Source: Hymenobacter caeli (GTDB taxonomy: Bacteria > Bacteroidota > Bacteroidia > Cytophagales > Hymenobacteraceae). From it: DNA of 64,000 nucleotides. Below the pieces are notes generated by a model. It saw nothing but the letters and a program-made list of their open reading frames with translations. It was not told the DNA's origin and searched no databases. The DNA is taken from positions 1 to 64,000 of the forward strand of contig NZ_JABSNP010000010.1 in assembly GCF_013294115.1 (NCBI RefSeq). The letters run 5' to 3'. Position numbers and translations under genes: made by a program. Each line of letters begins with the position of its first letter. The stretch's first letter is position 1. This document shows positions 38,084 to 47,960 of this stretch, piece by piece.

Positions 38084-40018
38084 ATGCTCCACCTCACCCT
38101 GCCCGACGGCTCGCCCCGCGAGCTGCCCGACCACGCTACCGGCTACGACCTGGCCGCTTCCATCTCCGAGGGCCTGGCCCGCAACGCCCTGGCCGTGACC
38201 GTGAACGGCGAAGTGCGCGACCTGCACCGCCCCCTGCCCGACCACGCCAAGGTTAGCATCCTCACCTGGAACGACCCCGCCGGCAAGGCCACCTACTGGC
38301 ACTCCTCGGCCCACCTCATGGCGGAGGCCCTGGAGGCCCTGTACCCCGGCGTGAAGCTGGCCATCGGCCCGGCCGTCGAAAACGGCTTTTACTACGACGT
38401 GGACCTCGGCGAGGGCCGCGCCATCAGCAGCACCGACTTCCCCGAAATCGAGAAGAAAATGGTGGAGCTGGCCAAGGCCAAAAGCCAGTACGTGCGCCGC
38501 GCAGTGCCCAAGGCCGAGGCCATTGCCTACTTCACCGACAAGCAGGACCCCTACAAGCTGGAGCTGATTGACGGCCTCGAAGACGGCCAGATTACGTTCT
38601 ATACCCAGGGCAATTTCACCGACCTCTGCCGGGGCCCCCACATCCCCGACACCAGCACCATCAAGGCGGCCAAGCTCATGAACGTGGCCGGGGCCTACTG
38701 GCGCGGCGACGAGAAAAACAAGCAGCTCACGCGCCTCTACGGCATCACCTTTCCCAAGGCCAAGGAGCTGACCGAGTACCTCGAGCGCCTCGAAGAAGCC
38801 AAGCGCCGCGACCACCGCAAGCTGGGCAAAGAGCTGAAGCTCTTTGCGTTCAGCGAGCGGGTAGGAGCGGGCCTGCCGCTGTGGCTGCCCAAGGGCACGG
38901 CCCTGCGCGAGCGGCTCGAGCAGTTCCTGCGCAAGGCCCAGGTGCGGGCCGGCTACCAGCCGGTCGTCACGCCCCACATCGGGGCCAAGGAGCTGTACGT
39001 CACCAGCGGCCACTACGAGAAGTACGGGGCCGACTCCTTCCAACCCATCCGCACGCCCAACCCCGGCGAGGAGTTCTTCCTCAAGCCGATGAACTGCCCG
39101 CACCACTGCGAAATCTACAAAACCGAGCCCCGCAGCTACCGCGACCTGCCCGTGCGCCTGGCCGAGTTCGGCACCGTGTACCGCTACGAGCAGAGCGGCG
39201 AGCTGCACGGCCTCACCCGCGTGCGCGGCTTTACCCAGGACGACGCCCACATCTTCTGCCGGCCCGACCAGGTGAAGGACGAGTTCAAGAAGGTCATCGA
39301 CATCGTGCTCTACGTGCTGAACGCGCTGGATTTTAAGGACTTCACCGCCCAAATATCCCTGCGCGACCCGGAGAACAAGACCAAGTACATCGGCTCCGAC
39401 GAGAACTGGGCCCGGGCCGAAGCTGCCATCCAGGAAGCTGCCGCTGAAAAAGGCCTCACCACCACCACCGAGCTGGGCGAGGCCGCTTTTTATGGCCCCA
39501 AGCTCGACTTCATGGTGCGCGACGCGCTGGGCCGCCGCTGGCAGCTCGGCACGGTGCAGGTGGACTACAACCTGCCCATCCGCTTCGGGCTCGAATACAC
39601 GGCGGCCGACAACTCCAAGGCCACGCCGGTCATGATTCACCGGGCCCCCTTCGGCTCGCTGGAGCGCTTCGTGGCCGTGCTCATCGAGCATTGCGCCGGC
39701 AATTTCCCGCTCTGGCTCACGCCCGAGCAGTTCATTGTGCTGCCCATCTCCGACAAGTTCATCGACTACGCCCACGAGGTGAAAACCCAGTTGGAAGCCG
39801 CCGACCTGCGCGGCACCGTGGACGCCCGCGACGAGCGCATCGGCCGCAAAATCCGCGACGCGGAAATGGCCAAAACCCCTTATTTGCTGGTGGTCGGGGA
39901 GAAAGAGGCCGAAGCCAACGCCGTCGGCGTGCGCCGCCACGGCGAGGGCGATTTGGGGGCCATGTCGGTGGCCGAGTTCATTGCCAGCGTGCAAAGCCAA
40001 GTGGCCGCGGCCAGCTAA
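38084..40018 (+). CDS. thrS: threonyl-tRNA synthetase
   Basis: A 644-residue class II synthetase. The order is a TGS domain (about 1-60), an editing domain with the HxxxH...C zinc-like set ([13 protein letters not shown] about 71; CRGPHIPDT about 183), and the catalytic core with motif 2 ([29 protein letters not shown] about 365) and motif 3 ([16 protein letters not shown] about 525). The catalytic zinc Cys is in [11 protein letters not shown] (about 337). The anticodon-binding domain ends it ([21 protein letters not shown]). It starts the conserved thrS-infC-rpmI-rplT cluster; infC also has its own promoter. Confidence 0.96.
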   Translation: MLHLTLPDGSPRELPDHATGYDLAASISEGLARNALAVTVNGEVRDLHRPLPDHAKVSILTWNDPAGKATYWHSSAHLMAEALEALYPGVKLAIGPAVENGFYYDVDLGEGRAISSTDFPEIEKKMVELAKAKSQYVRRAVPKAEAIAYFTDKQDPYKLELIDGLEDGQITFYTQGNFTDLCRGPHIPDTSTIKAAKLMNVAGAYWRGDEKNKQLTRLYGITFPKAKELTEYLERLEEAKRRDHRKLGKELKLFAFSERVGAGLPLWLPKGTALRERLEQFLRKAQVRAGYQPVVTPHIGAKELYVTSGHYEKYGADSFQPIRTPNPGEEFFLKPMNCPHHCEIYKTEPRSYRDLPVRLAEFGTVYRYEQSGELHGLTRVRGFTQDDAHIFCRPDQVKDEFKKVIDIVLYVLNALDFKDFTAQISLRDPENKTKYIGSDENWARAEAAIQEAAAEKGLTTTTELGEAAFYGPKLDFMVRDALGRRWQLGTVQVDYNLPIRFGLEYTAADNSKATPVMIHRAPFGSLERFVAVLIEHCAGNFPLWLTPEQFIVLPISDKFIDYAHEVKTQLEAADLRGTVDARDERIGRKIRDAEMAKTPYLLVVGEKEAEANAVGVRRHGEGDLGAMSVAEFIASVQSQVAAAS

Positions 40019-40117
40019 GGCCGTCCGCAACGGGGCCCTGATTTTTGGGAACGAGCCGCCGGGGGGCCTGCGTTTGGTCCGCTGGGGGCTTCGTTTGCTG
40101 AAAGTTAACCGCGCTGG

Positions 40118-40149
40118 TTTGCCTTTACGAATAAAAATAACGATATTTG
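40118..40149 (+). promoter_or_regulatory. Bacteroidota-type promoter of infC
   Basis: TTTG at 40118-40121 and GATATTTG at 40142-40149 are 20 bases apart. The fit to TTTG-N19/20-TAnnTTTG is good except for the first -7 base. It predicts an infC leader of roughly 75 bases. Confidence 0.6.
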
Positions 40150-40216
40150 CCCCCTGATTGACGGGGTTCACCCCGCCCAATCTGCCCAAAGACTCATTCC
40201 CCGCCACTTTTTTCGC

Positions 40217-40222
40217 AGGAGG
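40217..40222 (+). promoter_or_regulatory. strong Shine-Dalgarno sequence that fixes an ATA start
   Basis: AGGAGG lies 8 bases before ATA at 40231-40233. It is a perfect match to the anti-SD sequence and unusual in this window, where other genes lack one. The next in-frame GTG (40255) would be 32 bases away, too far for this site. Confidence 0.7.
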
Positions 40223-40230
40223 ACCAAACC

Positions 40231-40917
40231 ATAGCAACCCCGAATCGTCGGTATGTGCCTCGCCAGCAGGTGGAGGAGCCGTTCAAAATCAACCAGAAAA
40301 TCCTGGCCCGCGAAGTTCGCCTAGTTGGCGACAACGTGCCCCAGGGGGTGTACACCACCGACCAGGCCCGCAAAATGGCGCAGGAGCAAAACCTCGACCT
40401 CGTCGAGATTTCGCCCACCGCCACGCCGCCCGTGTGCCGCGTTATCGACTACTCGAAATTTAAGTACGAGCAGAAGAAGAAAACCCGCGAGCTGAAGGCC
40501 AAGCAGACCAAGGTCGTGCTCAAGGAGATTCGTTTCGGCCCCAATACCGACGAGCACGACTTCGCCTTTAAGGTGAAGCACGCCCAGGAGTTTTTGCGCG
40601 AAGGCGCGAAAATTAAGAGTTACGTGCACTTCGTGGGCCGCAGCATCGTCTTCAAGGAGCGGGGCGAAATTCTGCTGCTCAAGTTTGCCCAGGCCCTCGA
40701 AGACCTGGCCAAAGTAGAGCAGCTGCCCAAGCTCGAAGGCAAGCGTATGTTCCTCTACCTCGCGCCCAAGGCGGCCATCGTAGCCAAGCCCACGGCTAAG
40801 CCCGCGGCCCCCGCCACGGGCGAGAAAGCCGAAAAGAAGGCCCCCAAGCCCGCGGCCCTGCAAGAAGCCACCGCCGAAGACGACTCTTCGGAGGACGCGG
40901 CGGCCGATAACGACTAG
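40231..40917 (+). CDS. infC: translation initiation factor IF-3 with apparent ATA start
   Basis: A 228-residue protein if read from ATA at 40231 (first residues (M)[23 protein letters not shown]); the GTG at 40255 would give 220. IF-3 binds the 30S subunit and checks the start codon. The N-domain (about 18-90: [38 protein letters not shown]) and C-domain (about 95-175: [35 protein letters not shown]) are complete; a 45-residue charged tail is extra. infC in E. coli starts with AUU, which lets IF-3 limit its own synthesis; an ATA start with a strong SD would allow the same. It is followed by rpmI and rplT. Confidence 0.92.
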   Translation: MATPNRRYVPRQQVEEPFKINQKILAREVRLVGDNVPQGVYTTDQARKMAQEQNLDLVEISPTATPPVCRVIDYSKFKYEQKKKTRELKAKQTKVVLKEIRFGPNTDEHDFAFKVKHAQEFLREGAKIKSYVHFVGRSIVFKERGEILLLKFAQALEDLAKVEQLPKLEGKRMFLYLAPKAAIVAKPTAKPAAPATGEKAEKKAPKPAALQEATAEDDSSEDAAADND

Positions 40918-41004
40918 CTTTTTCCGGTTGCGGATGGCTTCCCGGCCCACGGTCGGCTAGCAATCAACCCAAACAATCAACAACCACCCCAAACCAACAC
41001 GACA

Positions 41005-41199
41005 ATGCCGAAAGTAAAGACGAAATCCGGTGCTAAGAAGCGGTTCACGCTCACCGGCTCGGGCAAGGTGAAGCGGAAGCACGCCTACAAATCGCACATT
41101 CTGACCAAAAAAACCACCAAGCAGAAGCGCAACCTCACCCACTCCGGCCTCGTGAGCAGCGCCGACATGAACCGGGTGTCGCAAATGCTGAATATTTGA
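41005..41199 (+). CDS. rpmI: 50S ribosomal protein L35
   Basis: A 64-residue basic protein with the L35 pattern [42 protein letters not shown] read across the first 45 residues. It sits 88 bases after infC and 185 bases before rplT, in the canonical order. Confidence 0.96.
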   Translation: MPKVKTKSGAKKRFTLTGSGKVKRKHAYKSHILTKKTTKQKRNLTHSGLVSSADMNRVSQMLNI

Positions 41200-41201
41200 T
41201 T

Positions 41202-41288
41202 TAATTGATTAATTGTTGTGGGCTAAATTGTTGCTGTTCAATTCTGTTGACTAAAACAATTCAGTAATCAACAACTAATCAATTAAGT
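41202..41288. repeat. AT-rich inverted repeat between rpmI and rplT
   Basis: TTAATTGATTAATTGTTG (about 41202-41220) pairs imperfectly with CAACAACTAATCAATTAA (about 41269-41286), with a centre of about 48 bases. It is strikingly AT-rich for this genome. It may be a mobile-repeat relic or an RNA structure affecting L20 synthesis. Confidence 0.6.
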
Positions 41289-41383
41289 TATTTAACAATT
41301 TAATTTCCCCACCAGGCTTCCGGCCGCAATTTCAAGCCACTGCCGCCGCGCAGTGACGCCGGCTGCCAAAAACAATTCAGGTT

Positions 41384-41728
41384 ATGCCAAGAAGTGTCAA
41401 CCACGTGGCCTCGCGCCACCGCCGCAAAAAAATCATGCGTTTGGCGAAAGGCTACTATGGCCGCCGCAAAAACGTGTGGACTGTTGCCAAGAATGCCGTT
41501 GAAAAAGGCCTGCTCTACGCCTACCGCGACCGCAAAGTAAAAAAGCGCGAATTCCGCGCGCTCTGGATTCAGCGCATCAACGCCGGGGCCCGCGAACACG
41601 GCTTGTCGTATTCGCAGCTGATGGGCGGCCTGAAAAAGGCCGGCATTGAGCTGAACCGCAAAGTGCTGGCCGACCTCGCGCTCAACCACCCCGCTGCCTT
41701 CAAGGGCATCGTGGAGAAAGCCAAGTAA
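41384..41728 (+). CDS. rplT: 50S ribosomal protein L20
   Basis: A 114-residue protein with the L20 N-terminal helix [31 protein letters not shown] and the C-terminal globular part ([31 protein letters not shown]). L20 binds 23S rRNA early in assembly and, in bacteria studied so far, also represses its own operon. Confidence 0.97.
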   Translation: MPRSVNHVASRHRRKKIMRLAKGYYGRRKNVWTVAKNAVEKGLLYAYRDRKVKKREFRALWIQRINAGAREHGLSYSQLMGGLKKAGIELNRKVLADLALNHPAAFKGIVEKAK

Positions 41729-41755
41729 GCCGCGTCCGGTCCCCCGATAAGCAAG

Positions 41756-41787
41756 GAAACGCCGGTGCCGCAAGGTTCGGCGTTTTC
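41756..41787 (+). terminator. terminator of the infC-rpmI-rplT unit
   Basis: AAACGCCG (about 41757-41764) pairs with CGGCGTTT (about 41778-41785), followed by T-rich sequence, 28 bases after the rplT stop. Confidence 0.65.
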
Positions 41788-41836
41788 TTGTTTTGGGCCC
41801 CCTGGCCGCCGGCGCGGGCGGTGCGCCGCTGGGCAC

Positions 41837-41872
41837 AAAAAAACCGCCTCGGCACGCGGCCAATGCGGTTTT
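41837..41872 (-). terminator. terminator of the tRNA-Met gene
   Basis: On the minus strand AAAACCGC (41872-41865) pairs with GCGGTTTT (41847-41840), followed by further T residues, directly after the tRNA 3' end. Confidence 0.7.
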
Positions 41873-41878
41873 AACCAG

Positions 41879-41952
41879 TAGCGGGAGGCGGGTACGATCC
41901 GCCGACCTCAGGGTTATGAATCCTGTGCTCTAACCAACTGAGCTACCCCGCC
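41879..41952 (-). tRNA. tRNA-Met (anticodon CAT)
   Basis: A 74-base cloverleaf on the minus strand. The acceptor stem GGCGGGG pairs with TCCCGCT (two G-U pairs at the ends); the D arm has AGCTCAGTTGGTTAGAGC; the anticodon loop is TTCATAA; the T arm is GGCGG/CCGCC around ATCGTAC, a T-loop variant lacking the usual TTCGA. The A-C pair at the base of the anticodon loop is a mismatch. CCA is not encoded. An elongator Met tRNA is most likely, though a lysidine-modified Ile tRNA with CAT cannot be wholly excluded. Confidence 0.9.
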
Positions 41953-41966
41953 GGGTTTTGTGGGTG

Positions 41967-41999
41967 CAAAGGTAATGAAAAATACGACTCCTGCGCAAA
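41967..41999 (-). promoter_or_regulatory. promoter of the tRNA-Met gene
   Basis: On the minus strand, TTTG (41999-41996) and TACCTTTG (41974-41967) are 21 bases apart, close to the Bacteroidota consensus. The -7 element ends 14 bases before the tRNA. Confidence 0.65.
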
Positions 42000-42080
42000 G
42001 TGCAGGCCCAAAAACACGGTTTATTCCGCTCCGCTGGCTCTTGATCGGTCGGGGCCCCTCGTTCTTAACCAATTAGTGCC

Positions 42081-42491
42081 ATGGCATTGCCGGATACCCA
42101 AATCAAAACGCCGTTTGAAGTCGATTACCCCATCAATGCGTCGCCCAAAATCCTGTTTCCGTACCTGGCCACGGCTGGGGGCCTCGCCCAATGGTTTTGC
42201 GACGACGTGCGCTACGTGGACGGCGGCCGCCTGAACTTCGTGTGGGACCGCGAAAACCACTACGCCGAAGTTGGCCTCCAACGCCTCAACCGCTCCGTGC
42301 GCTACGTGTTCCTTGGCCCCGAGCGCTCCCCCGAAGACGACCCCAGCTACCTGGAGTTCACGCTGCACTCGTCGCAGGTGACCGATGAGGTGTACCTGCA
42401 CGTGGTGGATTACTCGGCCTCGCATTCGGCCGAGCAGCGCGAGCTGTGGGACGGACTCGCGGCCAAGCTGCGCGAGCAAGTGGGCGGCTAA
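42081..42491 (+). CDS. START-like domain protein
   Basis: A 136-residue soluble protein with a helix-grip fold pattern: FEVDYPINASPKILFPYLATAGGLAQWFCDDV (about 12-43) and RLNFVWDRENHYAEV, similar to AHSA1/START-like domains found widely in Bacteroidota. These bind hydrophobic ligands or partner proteins; the role here is unknown. It is a short gene between the tRNA and the LptF/LptG permease. Its stop codon lies in the left arm of an inverted repeat (42489-42568). Confidence 0.8.
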   Translation: MALPDTQIKTPFEVDYPINASPKILFPYLATAGGLAQWFCDDVRYVDGGRLNFVWDRENHYAEVGLQRLNRSVRYVFLGPERSPEDDPSYLEFTLHSSQVTDEVYLHVVDYSASHSAEQRELWDGLAAKLREQVGG

Positions 42492-42568
42492 GTGGTGAGC
42501 CATTAGCTTTTAGCTGCTAAGCTGTTAACCTTTGTCAATCAGCGGGAAAGCTGATGGCTCACCACTTA
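42489..42568. repeat. inverted repeat with AGCTAACAGCT-family core (locus 3)
   Basis: Arms 42489-42510 and 42547-42568 pair over 22 bases with one mismatch. Between them is TTTTAGCTGCTAAGCTGTTAA, related to the repeats at 8816 and 56041. The arm includes the TAA stop of the START-like gene. Confidence 0.8.
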
Positions 42569-42638
42569 AGGCCCGCCACGCACTATTTGGCGGCCCGCCC
42601 CGTTGAAAAAACGGCCCTGCCTTTGACTGGCCCCGCGC

Positions 42639-44087
42639 ATGATTAAAAAACTCGACAAGCTGGTGCTGAAGGCCTTCGCCGGGCCCTTCCTGCTCACTTT
42701 TGCGGTGGTGCAGTTCATCCTGCTCACCCAAACCCTGCTCAAGTACCTCGACGACATCATCGGCAAAGACCTGGGCCTGCCCGTTATCGGTAAGCTGCTG
42801 TTCTTTCTGAGCGTCCTCATCGTGCCCACTTCGCTGCCGCTGGCCGTACTGCTTTCCTCGCTGATGACCTACGGCAGCATGGGCGAGCACCACGAGCTGA
42901 CGGCCATCAAGGCCTCGGGCATCGCCCTCACGCGCATCCTGCGGCCGGTGCTCATCGTGAGCGTGGGGCTGCTGCTGGGCTCGTTCTGGTTCAACAAGTC
43001 CATCGTGCCCAAGGCCAACCTCAAAGCTTACAGCCTGCTGTGGGACGTGCGCCAGCAAAAGCTGGCGCTCGACATCCGGGAGGGCGTGTTCTACGGCGGT
43101 ATTCCGGGCTACACCATTAAGGTGGACCACAAGACGGGCCCCGAAAAAGACCGCCTGCACGGGGTGATGATTTACGACCACACCCAGCGCAACGGCAGCT
43201 CCACCGTGATGCTGGCCGATTCGGGCCGCATGTTCACCCGCTTCAACGGGGCGTACCTGGGCCTGGAACTGTTCCACGGCCACAGCTACGTGGAGCAGCC
43301 CGACGCCCAGAACCGGGCCGGGGCCAGCTTCTACCGTCAGGGGTTCGACCACAACGTCGTCACGTTTTCGCTGGCCTCGTTCGACCTCAACCGCACCAAA
43401 GAAGAGCTGTTCCAAACCAACCGGATGATGCTCACCATTCCGCAGTTGCGCTCGGGCACCGACTCTATTCAGCGCAGCCTGGGCATGGCCCGCCGCCAGT
43501 TGCCCCGCCAACTCGATACGTACTACACCTACCTGCGCTTCGACACGCTGGGGGCCGCGGCCAACCGGCGCGTGGCGCAGTGGCAGGTGCCCGCCGGGCG
43601 CTTGCCCAAGCTCACGCCGCCCATCGCGGAGCAGGCTGCCAACCGCGCCCGCAACCTGCGCCAGTCGTTTAAAACCACCGCCGACCGGCTCGACAACCTG
43701 GCTCGCGACTCGGCCCAGTACCGCGTCGAGATTTACAACAAATACGCCCAGTCGGTGGCCGTGCTGCTCATGTTCCTCATCGGGGCCCCGCTGGGGGCCA
43801 TCATTAAAAAAGGGGGCCTGGGGGTGCCCATCCTGATTTCCATCCTGTTTTTCATCGTGTACTACGTGCTCACCATTATGGGCACCAAGTACGCAAAGGA
43901 GTTCGTGCTGCCGGTGGGCGTGGGGGTGTGGCTGGCCAACTTGGTGCTGCTGCCCATCGGCCTGTTTCTGCTGTTCCAGGCGTACAACGACTCGGGCCTG
44001 CTGGAAGTGGATTTCTGGCGGCGGCTGCCCCGGCGGCTGGGCCTGCCCGTCCTGCGCCGGTTCACCAAACCAGCGGGGGAGGAGTAG
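42639..44087 (+). CDS. LptF/LptG-family permease
   Basis: A 482-residue inner-membrane protein with six helices in two groups. The N-terminal three (about 15-120: FAGPFLLTFAVVQFILLTQTLLKYLDD, LPLAVLLSSLMTYGSMGEHHELTAIKASGI) include the coupling-helix region GEHHELTAIKASG, which contacts the LptB ATPase. A long periplasmic jellyroll (about 140-360) follows, then three helices (about 365-455). It would move LPS across the envelope. As in many Bacteroidota, a single copy is seen here; the second subunit must be elsewhere. Confidence 0.9.
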   Translation: MIKKLDKLVLKAFAGPFLLTFAVVQFILLTQTLLKYLDDIIGKDLGLPVIGKLLFFLSVLIVPTSLPLAVLLSSLMTYGSMGEHHELTAIKASGIALTRILRPVLIVSVGLLLGSFWFNKSIVPKANLKAYSLLWDVRQQKLALDIREGVFYGGIPGYTIKVDHKTGPEKDRLHGVMIYDHTQRNGSSTVMLADSGRMFTRFNGAYLGLELFHGHSYVEQPDAQNRAGASFYRQGFDHNVVTFSLASFDLNRTKEELFQTNRMMLTIPQLRSGTDSIQRSLGMARRQLPRQLDTYYTYLRFDTLGAAANRRVAQWQVPAGRLPKLTPPIAEQAANRARNLRQSFKTTADRLDNLARDSAQYRVEIYNKYAQSVAVLLMFLIGAPLGAIIKKGGLGVPILISILFFIVYYVLTIMGTKYAKEFVLPVGVGVWLANLVLLPIGLFLLFQAYNDSGLLEVDFWRRLPRRLGLPVLRRFTKPAGEE

Positions 44088-44137
44088 TGCTTCACCGATT
44101 GATTAATCTTTTTTGCGGGTTAATTCACTAAATCCCG

Positions 44138-44145
44138 TACCTTTG
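44138..44145 (+). promoter_or_regulatory. -7 element (TACCTTTG) upstream of rpsO
   Basis: TACCTTTG fits TAnnTTTG exactly, 73 bases before the rpsO ATG. A TTG at 44113-44115 could be the -33 element, though the spacing (22) is slightly long. Confidence 0.55.
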
Positions 44146-44217
44146 CGGCTCCCCGAAGTGGGGGAACGTCATTTTTTTCATTTTTAAATCCAAGACGGGG
44201 TCAGACCCTATCAACCG

Positions 44218-44493
44218 ATGAAGCTCACCACCGAAGCAAAGCAGGACATTTTCGAAAAGAACAGCCTGCAACACGTTAAAACCGATACCGGCTCGGCCGA
44301 AGCCCAGATTGGCCTTTTCACCCACCGCATCAACCACCTGACGGAACACCTGAAGGCCAACAAAAAGGACCACAGCACCCGCCTGGGCCTGCTGAAGCTG
44401 GTGGGTAAGCGCCGCCGCATGTTGGATTACCTCCAGCACCGCGAAATCAACCGCTACCGCGCCATCATCAAAGAGCTGGGCATCCGCAAGTAA
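44218..44493 (+). CDS. rpsO: 30S ribosomal protein S15
   Basis: A 91-residue S15 with the conserved helices: FEKNSLQHVKTDTGSAEAQIGLFTHRINHLTEHL (about 12-45), HSTRLGLLKLVGKRRRMLDYLQ (about 52-73) and RYRAIIKELGIRK. It has its own promoter and terminator; pnp follows, as in many bacteria. Confidence 0.97.
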   Translation: MKLTTEAKQDIFEKNSLQHVKTDTGSAEAQIGLFTHRINHLTEHLKANKKDHSTRLGLLKLVGKRRRMLDYLQHREINRYRAIIKELGIRK

Positions 44494-44507
44494 GCCCAAT
44501 GTCTGAG

Positions 44508-44549
44508 AGTAGGGAGCCTTCCACCGGAAGGTTCCCTACTCTTTTTTTT
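44508..44549 (+). terminator. Rho-independent terminator after rpsO
   Basis: Fifteen-base arms (44508-44522 and 44526-44540, one or two imperfect pairs) followed by a run of eight T at 44542-44549. Confidence 0.88.
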
Positions 44550-44670
44550 GCCAGTTGCGAGAGGTGAGCCGGGAGCGATAAGCCGGGCGTTTGCGTTCAG
44601 TGCTTGTCCAAGTAATTCCTTCCCCCGCGGTTCTCACTTCTTTCCCCCATTCCTCCTCTTCTCCTTCCGA

Positions 44671-46836
44671 ATGCCCGCCCCCCACGCCATTACCAAAACC
44701 CTGGCCCTGCCCGACGGCCGCCAGATTTCCATCGAAACCGGCAAGCTGGCCAAGTTCGCCGACGGGGCCGTGGTCGTCCGCCTCGGCGACACCATGCTGC
44801 TGGCCACCGTGGTGTCGGCCCCCAGCCAGCGCGACGGCGTGGACTTCCTGCCGCTGTCGGTGGACTACCAGGAAAAATTCGGCTCGGCCGGCAAGATTCC
44901 CGGCTCGTTCCAGCGCCGCGAAGGCCGCCTGAGCGACTACGAAATCCTGATTTGCCGCCTGGTGGACCGCATCCTGCGGCCGATGTTCCCCAAAGACTAC
45001 CACTACGAGGTGCAGGTGATGATTACCCTCATCTCGGCCGACAAAGAGGTGCAGCCCGACGCCCTGGCCGCCCTGGCCGCGTCGGCCGCGCTCTCGATTT
45101 CCGACATTCCGTTCGCCGGGCCCATTTCCGAGGTGCGGGTGGCCCGCATCGACGGCCAGTTCCAGATTAACCCCAAAACCAGCGACCTGAAGCGGGCCGA
45201 CATGGACCTCATCGTGGGGGCCACCGCCGATTCCGTGGCGATGGTGGAGGGCGAGATGCACGAGGTGAGCGAGGAAGAGATGGTGGCGGCCATTGCTTTC
45301 GGCCACGAGGCCATCAAGGCCCAGGTGCAGCTCCAGAAGGATTTGGCCGCCGCCGTGGGCCGCGCCGCCGACTCGCCCACCCGCGAGTACCCGAAATACG
45401 AGGAGAACGAGGCCCTGAAAAAGCTCGTGCATGAGGGCGTGTACCAGGGCGCGTACGACGTGGCCCGCACCGGTAACACCAGCAAGGGCGGTCGCAAGGA
45501 GGGCTTCTCGCTCGTGAAAAAGGCTTTCCTGGAAAAGCTGGTGGCCGAGCAGCCCGAGCTGGACGCGAAGCAGTTCAGCCGCTACTACTCGTCGGCTGAG
45601 AAGAAGGCCATCCGCGACATGATGGTGAAGGAGCGGGTGCGCCTCGACGGCCGCCAGCTGACGGAAATTCGGCCCATCTGGTCGGAAATCAACTACCTGC
45701 CCGGGGCCCACGGCTCGGCCATCTTCACGCGCGGCGAAACCCAGAGCCTGACCACGGCCACGCTCGGCACCAAGCTCGACGAGCAGATTGTGGACCAGCC
45801 CCTGACCAAGGGCTACTCGAAGTTCATGCTGCACTACAACTTCCCCGGGTTTTCGACCGGTGAAGTGAAGCCCAACCGGGGGGCCGGCCGCCGCGAAATC
45901 GGCCACGGCAACCTGGCCATGCGCAGCCTCAAGCAAGTGCTGCCCCCCGACGACGAAAACCCCTACACCATCCGCATCGTGTCGGACATCCTGGAGTCGA
46001 ACGGCTCCAGCTCGATGGCCACGGTGTGCGCCGGCTCGCTGGCGCTGATGGACGCCGGCGTGAAGGTGCGGGCCGCCGTGGCCGGCATCGCCATGGGCCT
46101 CGTGCAGGACAAGGAAACCGGTGAGTACGCCGTGCTGAGCGATATTCTGGGCGACGAAGACCACCTCGGCGACATGGACTTTAAGGTGACGGGCACCGAG
46201 AAAGGCATTTGCGCCTGCCAGATGGACATCAAAATCCAGGGCCTGAGCAACGAGATTCTGACCGCGGCGCTGCACCAGGCCCGCGAAGGCCGCCTGCACA
46301 TCCTGGCCGAAATGGCCAAGACCATCGCCGCACCTGCTGCTGAGCTGAAGGCCCATACGCCCCGCTCGCACAAGATGCTGATTGATAAAGAGTTCATCGG
46401 GGCCATCATCGGGCCCGGCGGTAAGGTCATCCAGCAAATACAGAAGGACACCAACGCCACGGTTATCATCGAGGAGAAGGACGAGAAAGGCCACGTGAGC
46501 ATTTACGCGGCCAACCAGACGGACATGCAGGGGGCCATCGACCGCATCCGGGCCATTGCGGCGCAGCCGGAAATCGGCGAGACCTACAAAGGCAAGGTGC
46601 GCAGCATCCAGCCCTACGGCGCGTTCGTAGAGATTATGCCCGGCAAGGACGGCCTGCTGCACATCTCGGAAGTGACCCACGAGCGTATCCAAAGCCTGGA
46701 AGGGCTGCTCGAAGTGGGCCAGGACATCGACGTGAAACTGGTGGACATCGACAAAAAAACCGGCAAGTACCGCCTCTCGCGAAAAGTGCTGCTGCCGAAG
46801 CCCGAAGGCGCTACCGCCGACAACGGCCAAGCCTAA
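44671..46836 (+). CDS. pnp: polyribonucleotide nucleotidyltransferase
   Basis: A 721-residue PNPase starting at the ATG at 44671 ([17 protein letters not shown]). It has two RNase PH domains: the first (about 10-225) with [23 protein letters not shown], the second (about 310-545) with [20 protein letters not shown] and [26 protein letters not shown], plus [15 protein letters not shown] with the catalytic acids. A KH domain ([13 protein letters not shown], about 577) and an S1 domain ([29 protein letters not shown], about 638) follow. It degrades RNA 3' to 5' using phosphate. It is separated from rpsO by a terminator. Confidence 0.96.
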   Translation: MPAPHAITKTLALPDGRQISIETGKLAKFADGAVVVRLGDTMLLATVVSAPSQRDGVDFLPLSVDYQEKFGSAGKIPGSFQRREGRLSDYEILICRLVDRILRPMFPKDYHYEVQVMITLISADKEVQPDALAALAASAALSISDIPFAGPISEVRVARIDGQFQINPKTSDLKRADMDLIVGATADSVAMVEGEMHEVSEEEMVAAIAFGHEAIKAQVQLQKDLAAAVGRAADSPTREYPKYEENEALKKLVHEGVYQGAYDVARTGNTSKGGRKEGFSLVKKAFLEKLVAEQPELDAKQFSRYYSSAEKKAIRDMMVKERVRLDGRQLTEIRPIWSEINYLPGAHGSAIFTRGETQSLTTATLGTKLDEQIVDQPLTKGYSKFMLHYNFPGFSTGEVKPNRGAGRREIGHGNLAMRSLKQVLPPDDENPYTIRIVSDILESNGSSSMATVCAGSLALMDAGVKVRAAVAGIAMGLVQDKETGEYAVLSDILGDEDHLGDMDFKVTGTEKGICACQMDIKIQGLSNEILTAALHQAREGRLHILAEMAKTIAAPAAELKAHTPRSHKMLIDKEFIGAIIGPGGKVIQQIQKDTNATVIIEEKDEKGHVSIYAANQTDMQGAIDRIRAIAAQPEIGETYKGKVRSIQPYGAFVEIMPGKDGLLHISEVTHERIQSLEGLLEVGQDIDVKLVDIDKKTGKYRLSRKVLLPKPEGATADNGQA

Positions 46837-46951
46837 CGCTGGGGGCCGAACTTTCGTTAGGAGAAGCCTGTTGCTTTTCCTTGACCCTTGGCCTATCGTT
46901 AAGCGCTATTTTTTTGTCTACTATTTCCCGTTATCGTCCCTACCAGCTCCC

Positions 46952-47815
46952 ATGAGACAGCTAAAAATCAGCAAGCAGATTACCAACCGCGAAAGCCAGT
47001 CGCTGGACAAGTACCTCCAGGAGATTGGCCGGGTGGATTTGCTCACCCCCGACGAGGAGGTGACCCTGGCCCAGCGCATCCGCGACGGCGACCAGCAGGC
47101 GCTGGAAAAGCTCACCAAGGCCAACCTGCGCTTCGTGGTGTCGGTGGCAAAACAATATCAGAACCAAGGGCTTAGCCTCGGTGACCTCATCAACGAGGGC
47201 AACCTGGGCCTGATTAAAGCGGCCAAGCGTTTCGACGAAACCCGCGGCTTCAAGTTCATCTCCTACGCCGTGTGGTGGATTCGTCAGTCCATCCTGCAAG
47301 CTCTGGCCGAGCAGAGCCGCATCGTGCGCCTGCCCCTGAACCGCGTGGGCTCGCTGAACAAAATCAGCAAGTCATTCTCGGAGCTGGAGCAGAAGTTTGA
47401 GCGCGAGCCCTCGCCCGAGGAAATTGCCGAAGTGCTGGAGCTGACCACCTCGGAAGTAGTGGACACGCTCAAGATTTCGGGCCGCCACGTGTCGGTGGAC
47501 GCGCCGTTTGTGCAGGGCGAGGAAAACCGCCTGCTCGACGTGCTCGAAAACGAGGACGAGGAATCGCCCGACATGGCCCTGATGAACGACTCGCTCCGCA
47601 AGGAGGTGCAGCGGGCCCTGAGCACGCTCACTAAGCGCGAGGCCGACGTGATTACGCTGTACTTCGGGTTGAACGGCGAAGCCGCCCTGACGCTGGAGGA
47701 AATCGGCGAGAAGTTTAACCTGACTCGCGAGCGGGTGCGTCAGATTAAAGAAAAAGCCATCCGCCGCCTGCGCCACACCTCGCGCTCGAAAGCCCTGAAG
47801 CCTTATTTGGGTTAA
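46952..47815 (+). CDS. rpoD: primary RNA polymerase sigma factor
   Basis: A 287-residue sigma-70 protein starting at 46952 ([26 protein letters not shown]). It has region 1.2, region 2 ([54 protein letters not shown] split across 2.1-2.4), region 3 ([22 protein letters not shown]) and region 4.2 ([30 protein letters not shown]). The lack of a long region 1.1 and the small size are typical of the Bacteroidota housekeeping sigma factor, which recognises TTTG/TAnnTTTG promoters like those noted here. A strong terminator follows. Confidence 0.95.
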   Translation: MRQLKISKQITNRESQSLDKYLQEIGRVDLLTPDEEVTLAQRIRDGDQQALEKLTKANLRFVVSVAKQYQNQGLSLGDLINEGNLGLIKAAKRFDETRGFKFISYAVWWIRQSILQALAEQSRIVRLPLNRVGSLNKISKSFSELEQKFEREPSPEEIAEVLELTTSEVVDTLKISGRHVSVDAPFVQGEENRLLDVLENEDEESPDMALMNDSLRKEVQRALSTLTKREADVITLYFGLNGEAALTLEEIGEKFNLTRERVRQIKEKAIRRLRHTSRSKALKPYLG

Positions 47816-47831
47816 TTCTACTTAATTTTGC

Positions 47832-47875
47832 GTTATTAAAAAACCCCGGCCGATTGGTTGGGGTTTTTTAATAAC
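47832..47875 (+). terminator. strong terminator after the sigma-factor gene
   Basis: Sixteen-base perfect arms (47832-47847 and 47860-47875) with A-run and T-run. Confidence 0.9.
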
Positions 47876-47960
47876 GGCGGGGCAGCCCCGCGTCATTCTT
47901 TTTACTTTACCGCGGCGGGGCTTTGCGCTCCGCACCAGGGCCCTGGCGGCCACCTTTGCT

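Noticed and set aside
47951..47958. CACCTTTG as the trxB promoter
   Set aside because: It lies 2 bases before the ATG, so transcription would start inside the gene, and trxB's N-terminus is complete and conserved.
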